Source: RGIG6165 sp045545175 (GTDB taxonomy: Bacteria > Bacillota > Clostridia > Oscillospirales > Feifaniaceae). Taken from it: a stretch of DNA of 64,000 bases. Made by a program: the position numbers and the translations under genes. Under the pieces are notes generated by a model. That model saw nothing but the letters and a program-made list of their open reading frames with translations, made no database searches and was not told where the DNA came from. Below, piece by piece: positions 51,597 to 61,712 of the stretch (position 1 is the first letter of the stretch; every line of letters starts with the position of its first letter). The stretch lies in assembly GCA_045545175.1 (NCBI GenBank), contig JAZQAK010000047.1, forward strand, positions 1-64,000. Direction: 5' to 3'.

Positions 51597-52229
51597 TTAC
51601 TTAAGATTATTTCTGTTTTTTTCGTTCATTATATCCATTGCAGAGGTGGCTTTTTCGGGAGTATCCTCATCTTTGCTCTTTCCGTATACGAGACGCGTAG
51701 CAGGCATAAAATTATGTTTACCCATTATGTATGAGATACCGCTGACAATCGGAACTATCAAATATATAAACTGACAGAAAACATAATTGCCGGCTTTGAG
51801 CATTTTGTTATACCAATGAATGAACGGTGCAACAATAACTTTATACGCGTAGCCGATAAAAACGTTAGAACCGCTGAGAGCGATTGCTCCCATCACAAGT
51901 ATCGGAATTATCGCAATAAATCCACTTACAAAACCCTTTAAAGTATAATGTACGATAGGGCGTGAAAATTTTCTGTTGTAATCTTTGAATCCCTGCTCCC
52001 ACGAGTATGTATAAACCATAACACACATAAAAAACGTAAGAACTGCCGCAGATATATTTCCCGAAATTGATAACGGCGTTTCCTTATACTCAATAGGTTG
52101 ATCTTCAGCATCGATAACAATGAGTTCAGGCGAGTCCATTCCAACTGCTATCACAACAAAAAAGCTGATTAATGCTACCACAAGTATGCATGCAAGTAGT
52201 CTGTATGATAATTTAAGTGTATCTTTCAT
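51597..52229 (-). CDS. Hypothetical membrane protein
   Basis: 210 aa with about four hydrophobic helices (near 9-30, 55-75, 100-122, 145-168), a short extracytoplasmic segment between the first two, and a polar C-terminus (SKDEDTPEKATSAMDIMNEKNR). No family recognised. ATG 52229 after GTGAGGA, just downstream of typA, so probably co-transcribed. Confidence 0.7.
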   Translation of the reverse strand: MKDTLKLSYRLLACILVVALISFFVVIAVGMDSPELIVIDAEDQPIEYKETPLSISGNISAAVLTFFMCVMVYTYSWEQGFKDYNRKFSRPIVHYTLKGFVSGFIAIIPILVMGAIALSGSNVFIGYAYKVIVAPFIHWYNKMLKAGNYVFCQFIYLIVPIVSGISYIMGKHNFMPATRLVYGKSKDEDTPEKATSAMDIMNEKNRNNLK

Positions 52230-52237
52230 TTTATTCC

Positions 52238-54067
52238 TCACGAACGATTCTTTTTTGCTGCGGCATCTGCCTTTGCTCTGAGATCGGTATCAAGAATCCT
52301 TTTCCTCATTCTCAAATTCATAGGTGTTACTTCGAGAAGTTCGTCATCTTCGATGAATTCAAGACACTTTTCAAGACTCATAATTGTAGGCGGAATAAGT
52401 CTTAACGCATCGTCAGAGCCTGATGCACGCATATTTGTAAGTTGTTTTTTCTTGCAGACATTTACTGCAATATCGCCCTGCTTATTATTAACCCCGACAA
52501 TCATACCTTCATACACTTTAACGCCTGCACCGATAAAGAGGTCTCCCCTTTCCTGAGCGTTAAAGAGACCGTAGGTTACCGATTCGCCCGTTTCCCATGC
52601 CACGAGTGAGCCTCTGGTACGGCTTGTTATTTCGCCTTTTGACGGCTTATATCCATCAAAGAGAGTATTCATAACGCCTGCACCCTTAGTATCGGTAAGA
52701 AGTTCACTTCTGTAGCCTATGAGACCTCTTGATGGAATAGAAAACGTAATTCTTGTAAAATCCTGCGTAGTAGGTGCCATATCAAGCATTTCACCTTTAC
52801 GCTGAGAAATTTTTTCTATTACAGCACCCGTATAATCATTTGGAACGTCTACGTAAAGAATTTCAAACGGCTCACATACGACACCGTCAATTTCCTTTAA
52901 AATGACACTGGGTTTTGACACCATAAATTCATAACCCTGTCTTCTCATATTCTCAATAAGTACAGAAAGATGAAGTTCTCCCCTGCCCGAAACTTTTAAC
53001 GTATCTGCAGAATCGGTATCCTCTACTTTAAGACTTATATTACTTTGCAACTCACGCATAAGTCTGTCACGAATCTGTCGAGAAGTAACAAACTGACCTT
53101 CACGACCTGCAAAAGGACCGTTATTTACAGAAAAGTTCATAGACAATACGGGTTGATCAATTTTTACAAAAGGCAACGGATCGGGATTATTTACAGCACA
53201 TACTGTATCACCTATGTTGATGTCGTCAAGACCCGAAATCGCAACCACGTCACCTGCTATTGCCGCATCACACGGTGCTCTGTTAAGACCTTTGTATTCA
53301 TAAAGAGCCGATATCTTGCAATTTCTGTTCTTTCCGTCATGTCCGCATACAACGACGGTATCCTTATTTGATACTACACCTCTGTTAATTCTGCCGATAG
53401 CAATTCGTCCTGTAAAATTATCAAAATCGATATTTGATACCATCATCTGAAACGGAGCATCAGCATTCTGCTTAGGTGCAGGAATTTCTTCAAGAATTTT
53501 ATCGAACAAAATAGATAAATCCGGTAAATTCATTTCAGGTGTAAGACTCGCCCAACCTGCTTTGCCTGATGCAAACACAATAGGAGAATCAAGCTGTTCA
53601 TCCGTTGCATCGAGATCCATAAAGAGTTCAAGAATTTCATCGACAACTTCGTGCGGTCTTGCATTGGGGCGGTCAACCTTGTTAACGACAATTATAGGCT
53701 TTAAATTGAGTGCCAATGCCTTCTGTAATACAAACCTCGTCTGCGGCATACATCCTTCAAACGCATCAATAAGCAGTAAAACACCGTCTACCATACTCAG
53801 ACTGCGTTCAACTTCACCGCCGAAATCAGCATGACCGGGAGTATCAACGATGTTAACTTTGACATCCTTGTATATAAGTGAAGTATTCTTAGCAAGAATA
53901 GTTATACCACGTTCTCTTTCAAGGTCATTTGAATCCATTACTCTGTCTTCAACGGCTTCGTTATCTCTGAAAGTTCCGCTTTGTTTGAGCATTGCATCGA
54001 CCAAAGTAGTCTTACCATGGTCAACGTGTGCAATTATAGCAATATTTCTTATATTTTCAGTATTCAA
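52238..54067 (-). CDS. typA: Translational GTPase TypA/BipA
   Basis: 609-aa ribosome-binding GTPase: G1 AHVDHGKTT, RERGITILAKNT, DTPGHADFGGEVER, NKVDRPNARP, then EF-G-like domains and the specific C-terminal domain (TRTRGSLVAWETGESVTYGL-like region). Cytosolic, involved in 50S assembly and stress adaptation. Follows uvrA. Confidence 0.97.
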   Translation of the reverse strand: MNTENIRNIAIIAHVDHGKTTLVDAMLKQSGTFRDNEAVEDRVMDSNDLERERGITILAKNTSLIYKDVKVNIVDTPGHADFGGEVERSLSMVDGVLLLIDAFEGCMPQTRFVLQKALALNLKPIIVVNKVDRPNARPHEVVDEILELFMDLDATDEQLDSPIVFASGKAGWASLTPEMNLPDLSILFDKILEEIPAPKQNADAPFQMMVSNIDFDNFTGRIAIGRINRGVVSNKDTVVVCGHDGKNRNCKISALYEYKGLNRAPCDAAIAGDVVAISGLDDINIGDTVCAVNNPDPLPFVKIDQPVLSMNFSVNNGPFAGREGQFVTSRQIRDRLMRELQSNISLKVEDTDSADTLKVSGRGELHLSVLIENMRRQGYEFMVSKPSVILKEIDGVVCEPFEILYVDVPNDYTGAVIEKISQRKGEMLDMAPTTQDFTRITFSIPSRGLIGYRSELLTDTKGAGVMNTLFDGYKPSKGEITSRTRGSLVAWETGESVTYGLFNAQERGDLFIGAGVKVYEGMIVGVNNKQGDIAVNVCKKKQLTNMRASGSDDALRLIPPTIMSLEKCLEFIEDDELLEVTPMNLRMRKRILDTDLRAKADAAAKKNRS

Positions 54068-54121
54068 TGTTTTTGCACCTCTAAAAATAAAATCTTTTTA
54101 TAGAATAATACATATAAAGCG

Positions 54122-56950
54122 TTATTTCAACATTTTCTTTAAAAATTGACCTGTATACGACTTCTTGCATTTAGCAACTTCTTCAGGAGTACCTGTCGTA
54201 ACAATTTTTCCGCCTCTGTCACCGCCTTCAGGTCCAAGATCAATAATATGATCGGCGGTTTTGATAATATCAAGGTTGTGTTCAATTACCACAACGCTGT
54301 TTCCCGCATCAACAAACCTCTCAAGAATATTGATAAGTCTTTTTACGTCGTGTGTATGAAGTCCCGTTGTCGGTTCATCAAGGACGTAAAGTGTTTTTCC
54401 AGTTGAGCGCTTCGAAAGTTCAGTTGCAAGTTTAACTCTCTGAGCCTCACCGCCCGACAAAGTTGTAGAGGGTTGTCCTATTTTAATATATCCGAGACCT
54501 ACGTCGTAAAGCGTTTTAAGTTTCCTCTCAATTGACGGGAAGTTTTTAAAAAACTCAAGACCTTCCTCAATAGTCATATCAAGAACGTCGCTTATACTTT
54601 TTCCCTTATACTTAACTTCGAGTGTTTCGTGATTGTATCTTTTTCCTTTACACACCTCACAAGGAACATATACGGCGGGTAAAAAGTGCATCTCATACTC
54701 TATAATTCCGTCACCCTGACACGCTTCACATCTTCCGCCTTTTACGTTGAAAGAAAACCTTCCGGGACCAAAACCTTTCATTTTTGCATCAGGAGTAGAC
54801 GCAAACACGTTTCGTATCTCGGTAAACACGCCCGTATACGTCGCAGGATTTGACCTCGGCGTTCTTCCGATAGGACTCTGGTCAATGATAATTATTTTGT
54901 CAATGTTATTAATGCCGTCAATGCGTTCAACCTTTACAGGAAGTTTTCTGGTGTTAGCATTAACTTTCTGTGAAACGTATGAACACAGAACTTCGTTAAC
55001 AAGAGATGACTTACCTGAACCAGATACGCCGGTTACACACGTAAATTTACCAAGAGGTATACTTACTGAGATATTCTTAAGATTATTGGCATGTGCTTTT
55101 ACTATTTCAAGCGTATTTCCGTTGCCCTCTCTTCTCTGCTCGGGAACGGGAATTTTCTTTTTACCGCTAAGATACTGCCCTGTTATTGATTCTTCACACG
55201 CCGCTACTTCTTCAGGCGTTCCGCAGGCAACTATTTCACCACCGTGTACGCCTGCTCCCGGACCGATATCAATTATATAGTCACTTTCTCGCATCGTATC
55301 TTCATCATGTTCTACGATGATAAGCGTATTACCGAGATCACGTAAATCTTTAAGAGCATGAATAAGTTTCTCATTATCACGCTGATGCAGACCTATACTC
55401 GGTTCATCAAGGATATAAATAACCCCCGTAAGTGACGATGAAATCTGTGTCGCAAGTCTTATTCTCTGACTTTCACCGCCCGAGAGAGTAGTAGCGCTTC
55501 GGGATAAAGTAAGATAATCAAGTCCGACGTTCTTTAAAAAAGAAAGTCTTTCTTTGATTTCCTTAATAATATCCTTTGCAATGAGCCTTTCCTTTTCAGT
55601 AAGTGAAAGATTGTTTATAAAATCAAGTTCGTCAGCAACACTCATTTCGGTAAGCTCAAATATATTTTTTCCGCCTACGGTTACACCAAGCGCTTCTTTC
55701 CTAAGACGCTTACCGTCACATTCCTTACAATGATGCTCTGACATAACAAGCTGAATTTCTCTGCGAATAAACTCACTTGACGTTTCTTTATATCTTCGCT
55801 GAAGATTAGGTATAACACCTTCGAAAGCAGTTTTGTATACACCGCTGCCAAATGACGTGTCACGCTTCATTTCAAGCTTGGTATCACCGCTGCCAAACAG
55901 GATGACATTTTGAACTTCTTCAGATAAATCCTTAAACGGTGTTTCCAATGAAAAGCCATAATGCTTTGACAAGGCTTCAAAATACATCTTTGCTATTGAA
56001 CCGCCGTATATAAAACTCCAGCTTGTAGCTTTAATACAACCTTCAGCCAAAGACAAATTCTTGTCCGGTATAATAAGATCGGGGTCAAGTTCGAGTGTAT
56101 GTCCGAGGCCTCCGCACGTCGGGCACGCACCAAACGGGTTATTGAAAGAAAAGAGTCTTGGTGTAAGTTCATCAATGCTGATACCGTGATCGGGGCATGC
56201 AAAATTCATTGAATACATAACTTCTTCACCGTCAGTAGTCTCAATTACCACGAGACCTTCCGCAAGCGAAGTCGCCGTTTCAAGAGAGTCACTTAGTCTT
56301 GAACGGATGCCTTCTTTTATTTGAAGTCTGTCAACAACTACAGAAATTGTGTGCTTGATATTTTTATCAAGTGATATTTCTTCAGTAAGATCATAAATAA
56401 TTCCGTCAATTTTTACTCTCGAAAAACCGCCTTTACGTGCCGAATCGATAACTTTCTCGTGTCTACCTTTTTTTCCTCTGACTACAGGTGCTAAAACAAG
56501 AAATTTAGTACCGTCTTCAAGTAACAGAATCTTATCTACAATCTGGTCAACGGACTGTTTTAATATTTCTCTTCCGCAAATCGGACAATGAGGAATACCA
56601 ATTCTGGCATACAGAAGTCGTATATAGTCATAAATTTCGGTAACCGTTCCGACAGTTGAACGCGGGTTTTTTGACGTAGTTTTCTGATCAATCGAAATTG
56701 CAGGAGACAGACCGTCTATCGATTCAACGTCAGGCTTGTCCATCTGTCCCAAAAACATTCTTGCGTACGAAGAAAGAGATTCAACGTATCTTCTCTGCCC
56801 CTCAGCATATATCGTTTCAAAAGCAAGGGATGACTTACCCGAGCCCGAAAGACCCGTCATAACAACCATTTTATCTCTGGGAATTTTAACGTCAATTCTT
56901 TTCAGATTATTAACTTTTGCACCTTTTATATCAATAAACTCTTTTGGCAT
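54122..56950 (-). CDS. uvrA: Excinuclease ABC subunit A
   Basis: 942-aa damage-recognition ATPase with two ABC modules: Walker A GLSGSGKSS and GVSGSGKSS, signatures LSGGESQRIRL and LSGGEAQRVKL, two zinc modules (CPDHG/CPTCG and CEACQGDG/CEVCKG). GGAG-like site absent but it starts 2 bp after uvrB, consistent with coupling. Confidence 0.98.
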   Translation of the reverse strand: MPKEFIDIKGAKVNNLKRIDVKIPRDKMVVMTGLSGSGKSSLAFETIYAEGQRRYVESLSSYARMFLGQMDKPDVESIDGLSPAISIDQKTTSKNPRSTVGTVTEIYDYIRLLYARIGIPHCPICGREILKQSVDQIVDKILLLEDGTKFLVLAPVVRGKKGRHEKVIDSARKGGFSRVKIDGIIYDLTEEISLDKNIKHTISVVVDRLQIKEGIRSRLSDSLETATSLAEGLVVIETTDGEEVMYSMNFACPDHGISIDELTPRLFSFNNPFGACPTCGGLGHTLELDPDLIIPDKNLSLAEGCIKATSWSFIYGGSIAKMYFEALSKHYGFSLETPFKDLSEEVQNVILFGSGDTKLEMKRDTSFGSGVYKTAFEGVIPNLQRRYKETSSEFIRREIQLVMSEHHCKECDGKRLRKEALGVTVGGKNIFELTEMSVADELDFINNLSLTEKERLIAKDIIKEIKERLSFLKNVGLDYLTLSRSATTLSGGESQRIRLATQISSSLTGVIYILDEPSIGLHQRDNEKLIHALKDLRDLGNTLIIVEHDEDTMRESDYIIDIGPGAGVHGGEIVACGTPEEVAACEESITGQYLSGKKKIPVPEQRREGNGNTLEIVKAHANNLKNISVSIPLGKFTCVTGVSGSGKSSLVNEVLCSYVSQKVNANTRKLPVKVERIDGINNIDKIIIIDQSPIGRTPRSNPATYTGVFTEIRNVFASTPDAKMKGFGPGRFSFNVKGGRCEACQGDGIIEYEMHFLPAVYVPCEVCKGKRYNHETLEVKYKGKSISDVLDMTIEEGLEFFKNFPSIERKLKTLYDVGLGYIKIGQPSTTLSGGEAQRVKLATELSKRSTGKTLYVLDEPTTGLHTHDVKRLINILERFVDAGNSVVVIEHNLDIIKTADHIIDLGPEGGDRGGKIVTTGTPEEVAKCKKSYTGQFLKKMLK

Positions 56951-56952
56951 TA

Positions 56953-58914
56953 TTAGTTTTCTCCCCGAATTTTACTGATTCTGTCACGCAGATACGCCGC
57001 ATATTCAAAATCAAGTATTTTAGCAGCCGCATGCATTTCTTTTTCAAGTTTTGTAATTAAATCCTTCTTCTGTCTTGACGTAAGTTTCTTTATAGAACCG
57101 TCGTGTTTTTCTTCTTTTGACGATATTTCAATAACATCACGCACGTCTTTCTTTATAGTCTGCGGAATAATTCCGTTTTCTCTGTTGTATTTTTCCTGTT
57201 TTGATCTTCTTCTACTTGTTTCGTCTATGGCAATTTGCATTGACGGTGTAATAGTATCGGCGTACATTATAACTGTACCGTCAGCATTTCTTGCTGCCCT
57301 GCCGATAGTCTGAATAAGCGATGTTGCTGAACGTAAAAAACCTTCTTTATCAGCATCTAAAATCGCCACGAGCGAAACCTCGGGAATATCAAGTCCTTCA
57401 CGAAGAAGGTTGATTCCTATCAAAACGTCGATCTTCCCGAGTCTTAAATCACGTACTATTTCCATACGTTCCATCGTATCTACGTCGTGATGCATATAGC
57501 GTACGCTTATCTCGGCATTTTCAAAATACGCAGTAAGATTTTCCGCCATCTTTTTCGTAAGTGTTGTCACAAGCACCCTTTCGCCTTTGCTTGTTCTGAT
57601 TCTGATTTCATTCATCAGATCGTCAATCTGTCCTTCTGTTTTACGAACTTCAATAACAGGGTCAAGCAGACCTGTGGGTCTTATAACCTGTTCAGCAACT
57701 GACGTACTTCTTTCCTTCTCATATTCTCCCGGTGTTGCACTTACGTAGATGACCTGATTGATTTTTTTCTCAAATTCATCAAAATTGAGCGGTCTGTTAT
57801 CATAAGCCGACGGCAATCTGAAACCGTAATCAATGAGGTTTTTCTTTCTTGAATGATCACCGCCGTACATACCTCTGACCTGAGGAAGCGTTACGTGTGA
57901 TTCATCGACAAACAAAAGAAAATCATCGGGAAAAAAGTCAAGCAACGTAAACGGTGTTGAACCGGGTTTTCTACCTGATATTATTCTCGAATAATTTTCA
58001 ATACCGCTGCAAAAACCGATTTCACGCAACATCTCTATATCATATCGTGTTCTCTGCTCTATTCGTTGCGCTTCAAGCGGTTTTTCGTTATCTTTGAAAA
58101 ACTTTATTCTTTCTTCAAGCTCCCTTTCGATTTCTGTTATAGCTTTTTCCATCTTATCGTGTGCTACAACGTAATGAGATGCAGGATATATTTCTATAAA
58201 TTTTTCTCTGGAGATCACTTCACCCGTTAAAACGTTAAGTTTGGTTATTCTGTCGATTTCATCGCCGAAAAACTCGACTCTGTATATTTCTTCGGTAGAG
58301 CCTGCAGGGAATATTTCAACAACATCCCCTCTGACGCGAAATTTGTTTCTCACAAAGTTGATATCGTTTCGCTCATATTGGATGTCAACAAGTCGTTTTA
58401 TGACTTCGTCACGGTCTTTTTGCATGCCCTCGGTCAATATAAGAACGAGATTTCTGTATTCTTCGGGATCACCAAGTGTATAAATACAAGAAACACTTGA
58501 AACTACAATAACATCTCGACGGTCTAAAAGCGAAGAAGTAGCACAGTGACGAAGTTTATCTATATCGTCGTTTATAGATGAGTCTTTTTCAATATACAGA
58601 TCAGTCTGCGGAACGTAAGATTCGGGCTGATAATAGTCATAATAGGAGACGAAATACTCCACCGCATTATCGGGAAAAAACTCACGAAACTCGGTACAAA
58701 GCTGAGCAGCAAGAGTCTTATTATGAGCAAGAACTAATGTAGGTTTATTAACCTTCTGAATGATATTAGCCATAGTGAAAGTTTTACCCGAACCTGTAAC
58801 GCCAAGAAGAGTCTGCTCTCTGTCGCCGTCAAGCACACCCTTTACAAGTTTATCAATAGCCTGGGGCTGATCCCCCGAAGGCTTATATTCGGAACGTAAA
58901 ACAAAATGATCCAT
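56953..58914 (-). CDS. uvrB: Excinuclease ABC subunit B
   Basis: 653-aa helicase-like repair protein: Walker A GVTGSGKTFT, beta-hairpin YYDYYQPESYVPQTD, DESHVTLPQ, helicase motif VI QTIGRAARN, and a C-terminal UVR domain (about 615-650). First gene of the uvrB-uvrA-typA run. Confidence 0.98.
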   Translation of the reverse strand: MDHFVLRSEYKPSGDQPQAIDKLVKGVLDGDREQTLLGVTGSGKTFTMANIIQKVNKPTLVLAHNKTLAAQLCTEFREFFPDNAVEYFVSYYDYYQPESYVPQTDLYIEKDSSINDDIDKLRHCATSSLLDRRDVIVVSSVSCIYTLGDPEEYRNLVLILTEGMQKDRDEVIKRLVDIQYERNDINFVRNKFRVRGDVVEIFPAGSTEEIYRVEFFGDEIDRITKLNVLTGEVISREKFIEIYPASHYVVAHDKMEKAITEIERELEERIKFFKDNEKPLEAQRIEQRTRYDIEMLREIGFCSGIENYSRIISGRKPGSTPFTLLDFFPDDFLLFVDESHVTLPQVRGMYGGDHSRKKNLIDYGFRLPSAYDNRPLNFDEFEKKINQVIYVSATPGEYEKERSTSVAEQVIRPTGLLDPVIEVRKTEGQIDDLMNEIRIRTSKGERVLVTTLTKKMAENLTAYFENAEISVRYMHHDVDTMERMEIVRDLRLGKIDVLIGINLLREGLDIPEVSLVAILDADKEGFLRSATSLIQTIGRAARNADGTVIMYADTITPSMQIAIDETSRRRSKQEKYNRENGIIPQTIKKDVRDVIEISSKEEKHDGSIKKLTSRQKKDLITKLEKEMHAAAKILDFEYAAYLRDRISKIRGEN

Positions 58915-58942
58915 ATCTACTCCAAAGTATATTTTCTTATAT

Positions 58943-58971
58943 ATTATACAAAAAAATACATATGTTTACAA
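58943..58971 (-). promoter_or_regulatory. Promoter of uvrBA
   Basis: TTGTAA-17-TATAAT on the minus strand. I see no convincing LexA (SOS) box of the GAAC-N4-GTTC type around it. Confidence 0.6.
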
Positions 58972-58978
58972 TATAAAT

Positions 58979-59008
58979 GGACCGGAAAAATTTTTCCGGT
59001 CCGTGAAT
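58979..59008 (-). terminator. Terminator of the met operon
   Basis: Perfect 24-bp palindrome GGACCGGAAAAA/TTTTTCCGGTCC, located 7 bp beyond the metQ stop and followed by AT-rich sequence. Confidence 0.7.
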
Positions 59009-59815
59009 TTAGAACATTGCAACAACTGCACCGTCATAAGTGCTGTCAATATAAGTTTTTACAGTTTCGCTTGTAAGAGCAGTAACGAGCGCCTTAATCT
59101 TTTCCTGTTCTTCGTTACCTTCTTTTACAACAAGGATATTTGCATAGGTCTGTGCAGCTTCTGAATCAGATGCCTCAACAGCAATAGCTTCGCTTACCTT
59201 AAGACCGCCTTCAATCGCATAGTTACCGTTGATGACTGCAATATCAACGTCTGCAAGTGAACGTGCAAGCTGTGCAGCTTCGATTTCTTTAATATCAAGG
59301 TTTAAGGGGTTTTCAACAATGTCTACTTTTGTAGCAGTAAGGCCTGCACCCTCTTTGAGTGTAATAAGTCCCTGTGCTTCAAGAAGAAGAAGTGCTCTTG
59401 CTTCGTTTGTAGTATCATTGGGAACAGCAACAACTGCACCTTCCTTAAGGTCAGTTATAGCAGCTGTTTTACCTGCATAGATGCCGAAAGGCTCGTAATG
59501 AACTGATGCAACGGGAACAAGGTGAGTTCCGTTATTGGCATTAAAGTCATCAAGATAAGGTGTATGCTGGAAGTAGTTAGCGTCAAGATCGCCGCTTTCT
59601 GTTGCGGTGTTGGGAAGCACGTAGTCGTTGTATTCTACAACTTCAAGTGTGTATCCCTCTGCAGCAAGTTCATCTTTGACAACTGCAAGTATTTCCGCAT
59701 GGGGTGTGATGCTTGCACCTACTTTAATTACATTGTCGGCTTTTTCATCGTTGCCGCAAGCAGCAAATGAAAATACGATAGTAAGTGCGAGAAGAATTGT
59801 GATAATTTTTTTCAT
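59009..59815 (-). CDS. metQ: Methionine-binding lipoprotein MetQ
   Basis: 268-aa NlpA/MetQ family protein with lipobox FAAC (residues 17-20), then IKVGASITPHAEIL, ANYFQHTPYLDDFN, VPNDTTNEARALLLLE. Binds D/L-methionine outside and delivers it to MetI. AAGGAGA before ATG; last gene of the operon. Confidence 0.96.
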   Translation of the reverse strand: MKKIITILLALTIVFSFAACGNDEKADNVIKVGASITPHAEILAVVKDELAAEGYTLEVVEYNDYVLPNTATESGDLDANYFQHTPYLDDFNANNGTHLVPVASVHYEPFGIYAGKTAAITDLKEGAVVAVPNDTTNEARALLLLEAQGLITLKEGAGLTATKVDIVENPLNLDIKEIEAAQLARSLADVDIAVINGNYAIEGGLKVSEAIAVEASDSEAAQTYANILVVKEGNEEQEKIKALVTALTSETVKTYIDSTYDGAVVAMF

Positions 59816-59838
59816 AGTGTTTTTCTCCTTTATAAAAA

Positions 59839-60504
59839 TTAGTTTTTAATTCGTTTATCAGTTTTGGAGGCAATTTTCATACCAATCATCTGGAATAATT
59901 GAACGACAATAACAAGTAAAACAACGGTTATCAGCATTATACGGTCATCATATCTGTAATAACCGTAGTTTATTGCGATTGTACCAAGGCCACCGCCTCC
60001 AACGAAGCCTGCCATTGCCGAGTATCCCAAAATCGTCGTTATCGCTATAGCACTTCCGACGATAAGAGATGGTTTTGCTTCAGGTAAAAGAACCTTGGTA
60101 ATGATCTCCCACGGTGTTGCACCCATAGATTCTGCGGCCTCAATTACCCCGCCGTCAACCTCTTTTAAGGAAGATTCTACCATACGTGCAACAAAAGGTG
60201 CCGCCGATACAACCAGAGGTACGATTGTTGCAGTTGAGCCTATTGAAGTTCCTACCACAAAGCGTGTAAAAGGAATTATTGCAACGAGAAGAATAATAAA
60301 AGGTATAGATCTTAACAAATTGACAACAAAACCCAATATAAGATTGACAGGTTTGTTCTTACATATTCCGTTTTCATCGGTTACGTAGAGAAGTACGCCG
60401 ACGGGAATGCCGATGAAATAGGAAATTCCCGTTGAGAGAAGCACCATATAAAGCGTCTCGAGTATGCCGTTAAGAAGCATATCCACAAGTGCATTATTCA
60501 ACAT
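59839..60504 (-). CDS. metI: Methionine ABC transporter permease MetI
   Basis: 221-aa permease with five helices; ETLYMVLLSTGISYFIGIPVGVLLYVT and the coupling loop GVIEAAESMGATPWEIITKVLLPEA identify MetI. Overlaps metN by 11 bp. Confidence 0.96.
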   Translation of the reverse strand: MLNNALVDMLLNGILETLYMVLLSTGISYFIGIPVGVLLYVTDENGICKNKPVNLILGFVVNLLRSIPFIILLVAIIPFTRFVVGTSIGSTATIVPLVVSAAPFVARMVESSLKEVDGGVIEAAESMGATPWEIITKVLLPEAKPSLIVGSAIAITTILGYSAMAGFVGGGGLGTIAINYGYYRYDDRIMLITVVLLVIVVQLFQMIGMKIASKTDKRIKN

Positions 60505-61495
60505 CTTCGGTTACCTCCTCAAAATGTATTTTTCTGTCTTTTAGATATCCCAGCACTCTTGCTGATGAAGTTTCGTCCAACGGTAGTTCAATAAGCATTT
60601 CACCGTATGCTTTTTCTTCTATTGCTTTTGTATCAGCCTGAAGAATATTTACGGCAGTCTGACATTCTATCGTAAGATTTGAAATGACGGGTTCACTTGC
60701 TGCCTGTCCGTCAAAAACAATTCTGATAACTTTTCCGCCCTGCATCTTTTTAACTGATTTTCCCTTGGGTAAAATCAATTCCTTTGCTTTTGCAGTTTTG
60801 GGTGACGTAAATACATCTTTCACATAGCCCGTTTCAACCAACTCACCGTTATCAAGAACTGCCACTTTATTGCAAATCTGTTCAACGACCTTCATTTCAT
60901 GAGTAATTACTATTATTGTAACACCCAAATCACGGTTAATTCTCTTTAAAAGTTCAAGGATCGCCGTCGTTGTTGTAGGGTCAAGTGCACTTGTAGCTTC
61001 ATCGCAGAGTAAAACCTGCGGATCTGACGCCAGTGCTCTCGCAATTGCAACTCTCTGCTTCTGACCACCTGACAACTGCGAAGGATACGCATTTTCCCTT
61101 TCTTCCAGTCCGACAAGTTTCAGTAACCCTCTCGCCTTCTCTATAGCCGTTTTTTTAGGTATTCCGGCAATTTCAAGAGGAAAACATACGTTTTTGAGTG
61201 CCGTTCTTTGAGAAAGCAGGTTGAAGCCCTGAAAAATCATTGACATAGAACGTCTCTTCTCAAGCAACGCCGAGTGATTTAACGAAGCAAGGTCTACACC
61301 CTCGAAAATAACACTGCCACTCGTAGGTTTTTCAAGAAAATTGATACATCTTACAAGTGTAGACTTACCTGCACCGGAAAGACCGATAATACCGAATATA
61401 TCGCCTTTTTCAATGTTAAGAGATATATCCTTTACTGCTTCAACACTTCTGTCTTTTGTGGAAAAAACTTTAGATACATTTTGAAGTTGAATCAT
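60494..61495 (-). CDS. metN: Methionine ABC transporter ATPase MetN
   Basis: 333-aa ABC ATPase: Walker A GLSGAGKST, signature LSGGQKQRVAIARAL, Walker B LLCDEATSALDP, and the C-terminal NIL regulatory domain (about 255-330) that senses methionine. GGAGT before ATG. Expression is gated by the terminator just upstream. Confidence 0.97.
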   Translation of the reverse strand: MIQLQNVSKVFSTKDRSVEAVKDISLNIEKGDIFGIIGLSGAGKSTLVRCINFLEKPTSGSVIFEGVDLASLNHSALLEKRRSMSMIFQGFNLLSQRTALKNVCFPLEIAGIPKKTAIEKARGLLKLVGLEERENAYPSQLSGGQKQRVAIARALASDPQVLLCDEATSALDPTTTTAILELLKRINRDLGVTIIVITHEMKVVEQICNKVAVLDNGELVETGYVKDVFTSPKTAKAKELILPKGKSVKKMQGGKVIRIVFDGQAASEPVISNLTIECQTAVNILQADTKAIEEKAYGEMLIELPLDETSSARVLGYLKDRKIHFEEVTEDVE

Positions 61496-61509
61496 GTTAA
61501 ACTCCTTAA

Positions 61510-61546
61510 TAAAAAACGGGGTTATCTATATACGACAACTCCCGAG
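61510..61546 (-). terminator. Attenuator terminator before metN
   Basis: On the minus strand CGGG-a-GTTGTC, a 7-base loop, GATAAC-CCCG, then T6. Its 5' arm starts inside CTCGGGAG (61546-61539), which can instead pair with CTCCCGAG inside the leader ORF (61623-61616). These pairings are mutually exclusive. Confidence 0.75.
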
Positions 61547-61568
61547 CAATTATACGAAATTTATAACT

Positions 61569-61682
61569 CTATCTACTGAATGCAGACGCAGAATCAAAAA
61601 CTCTCGAATAATCTACTCGGGAGCCAAGCATTCGACCACAACGGAAATTTTCACGTAAAAGGCTGACAAAATAAATATTCAT
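61569..61682 (-). CDS. Leader peptide of the met operon
   Basis: 37-codon ORF with a strong ribosome site (AAGGAGG, 8 bp spacing). Middle and end read CGRMLGSRVDYSRVFD followed by SASAF. The part R-V-D-Y-S-R-V-x-D-S-A resembles the R-H-V-D-L-x-R-V-x-S-A pattern I recall in short leader peptides ahead of actinobacterial sulfur genes. The ORF contains one arm of the antiterminator, so ribosome position on it can decide termination. There is one Cys and one internal Met, not a run of regulatory codons. Confidence 0.7.
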   Translation of the reverse strand: MNIYFVSLLRENFRCGRMLGSRVDYSRVFDSASAFSR

Positions 61683-61712
61683 TTTAATTGCCTCCTTAAC
61701 ACATTTTTATGG

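Noticed and set aside
58943..58971. SOS (LexA) box at the uvrB promoter
   Set aside because: No GAAC-N4-GTTC-like sequence found near the promoter.
61496..61700. SAM (S-box) riboswitch upstream of metN
   Set aside because: The conserved S-box core words are missing; the leader is instead explained by a peptide ORF and competing hairpins.
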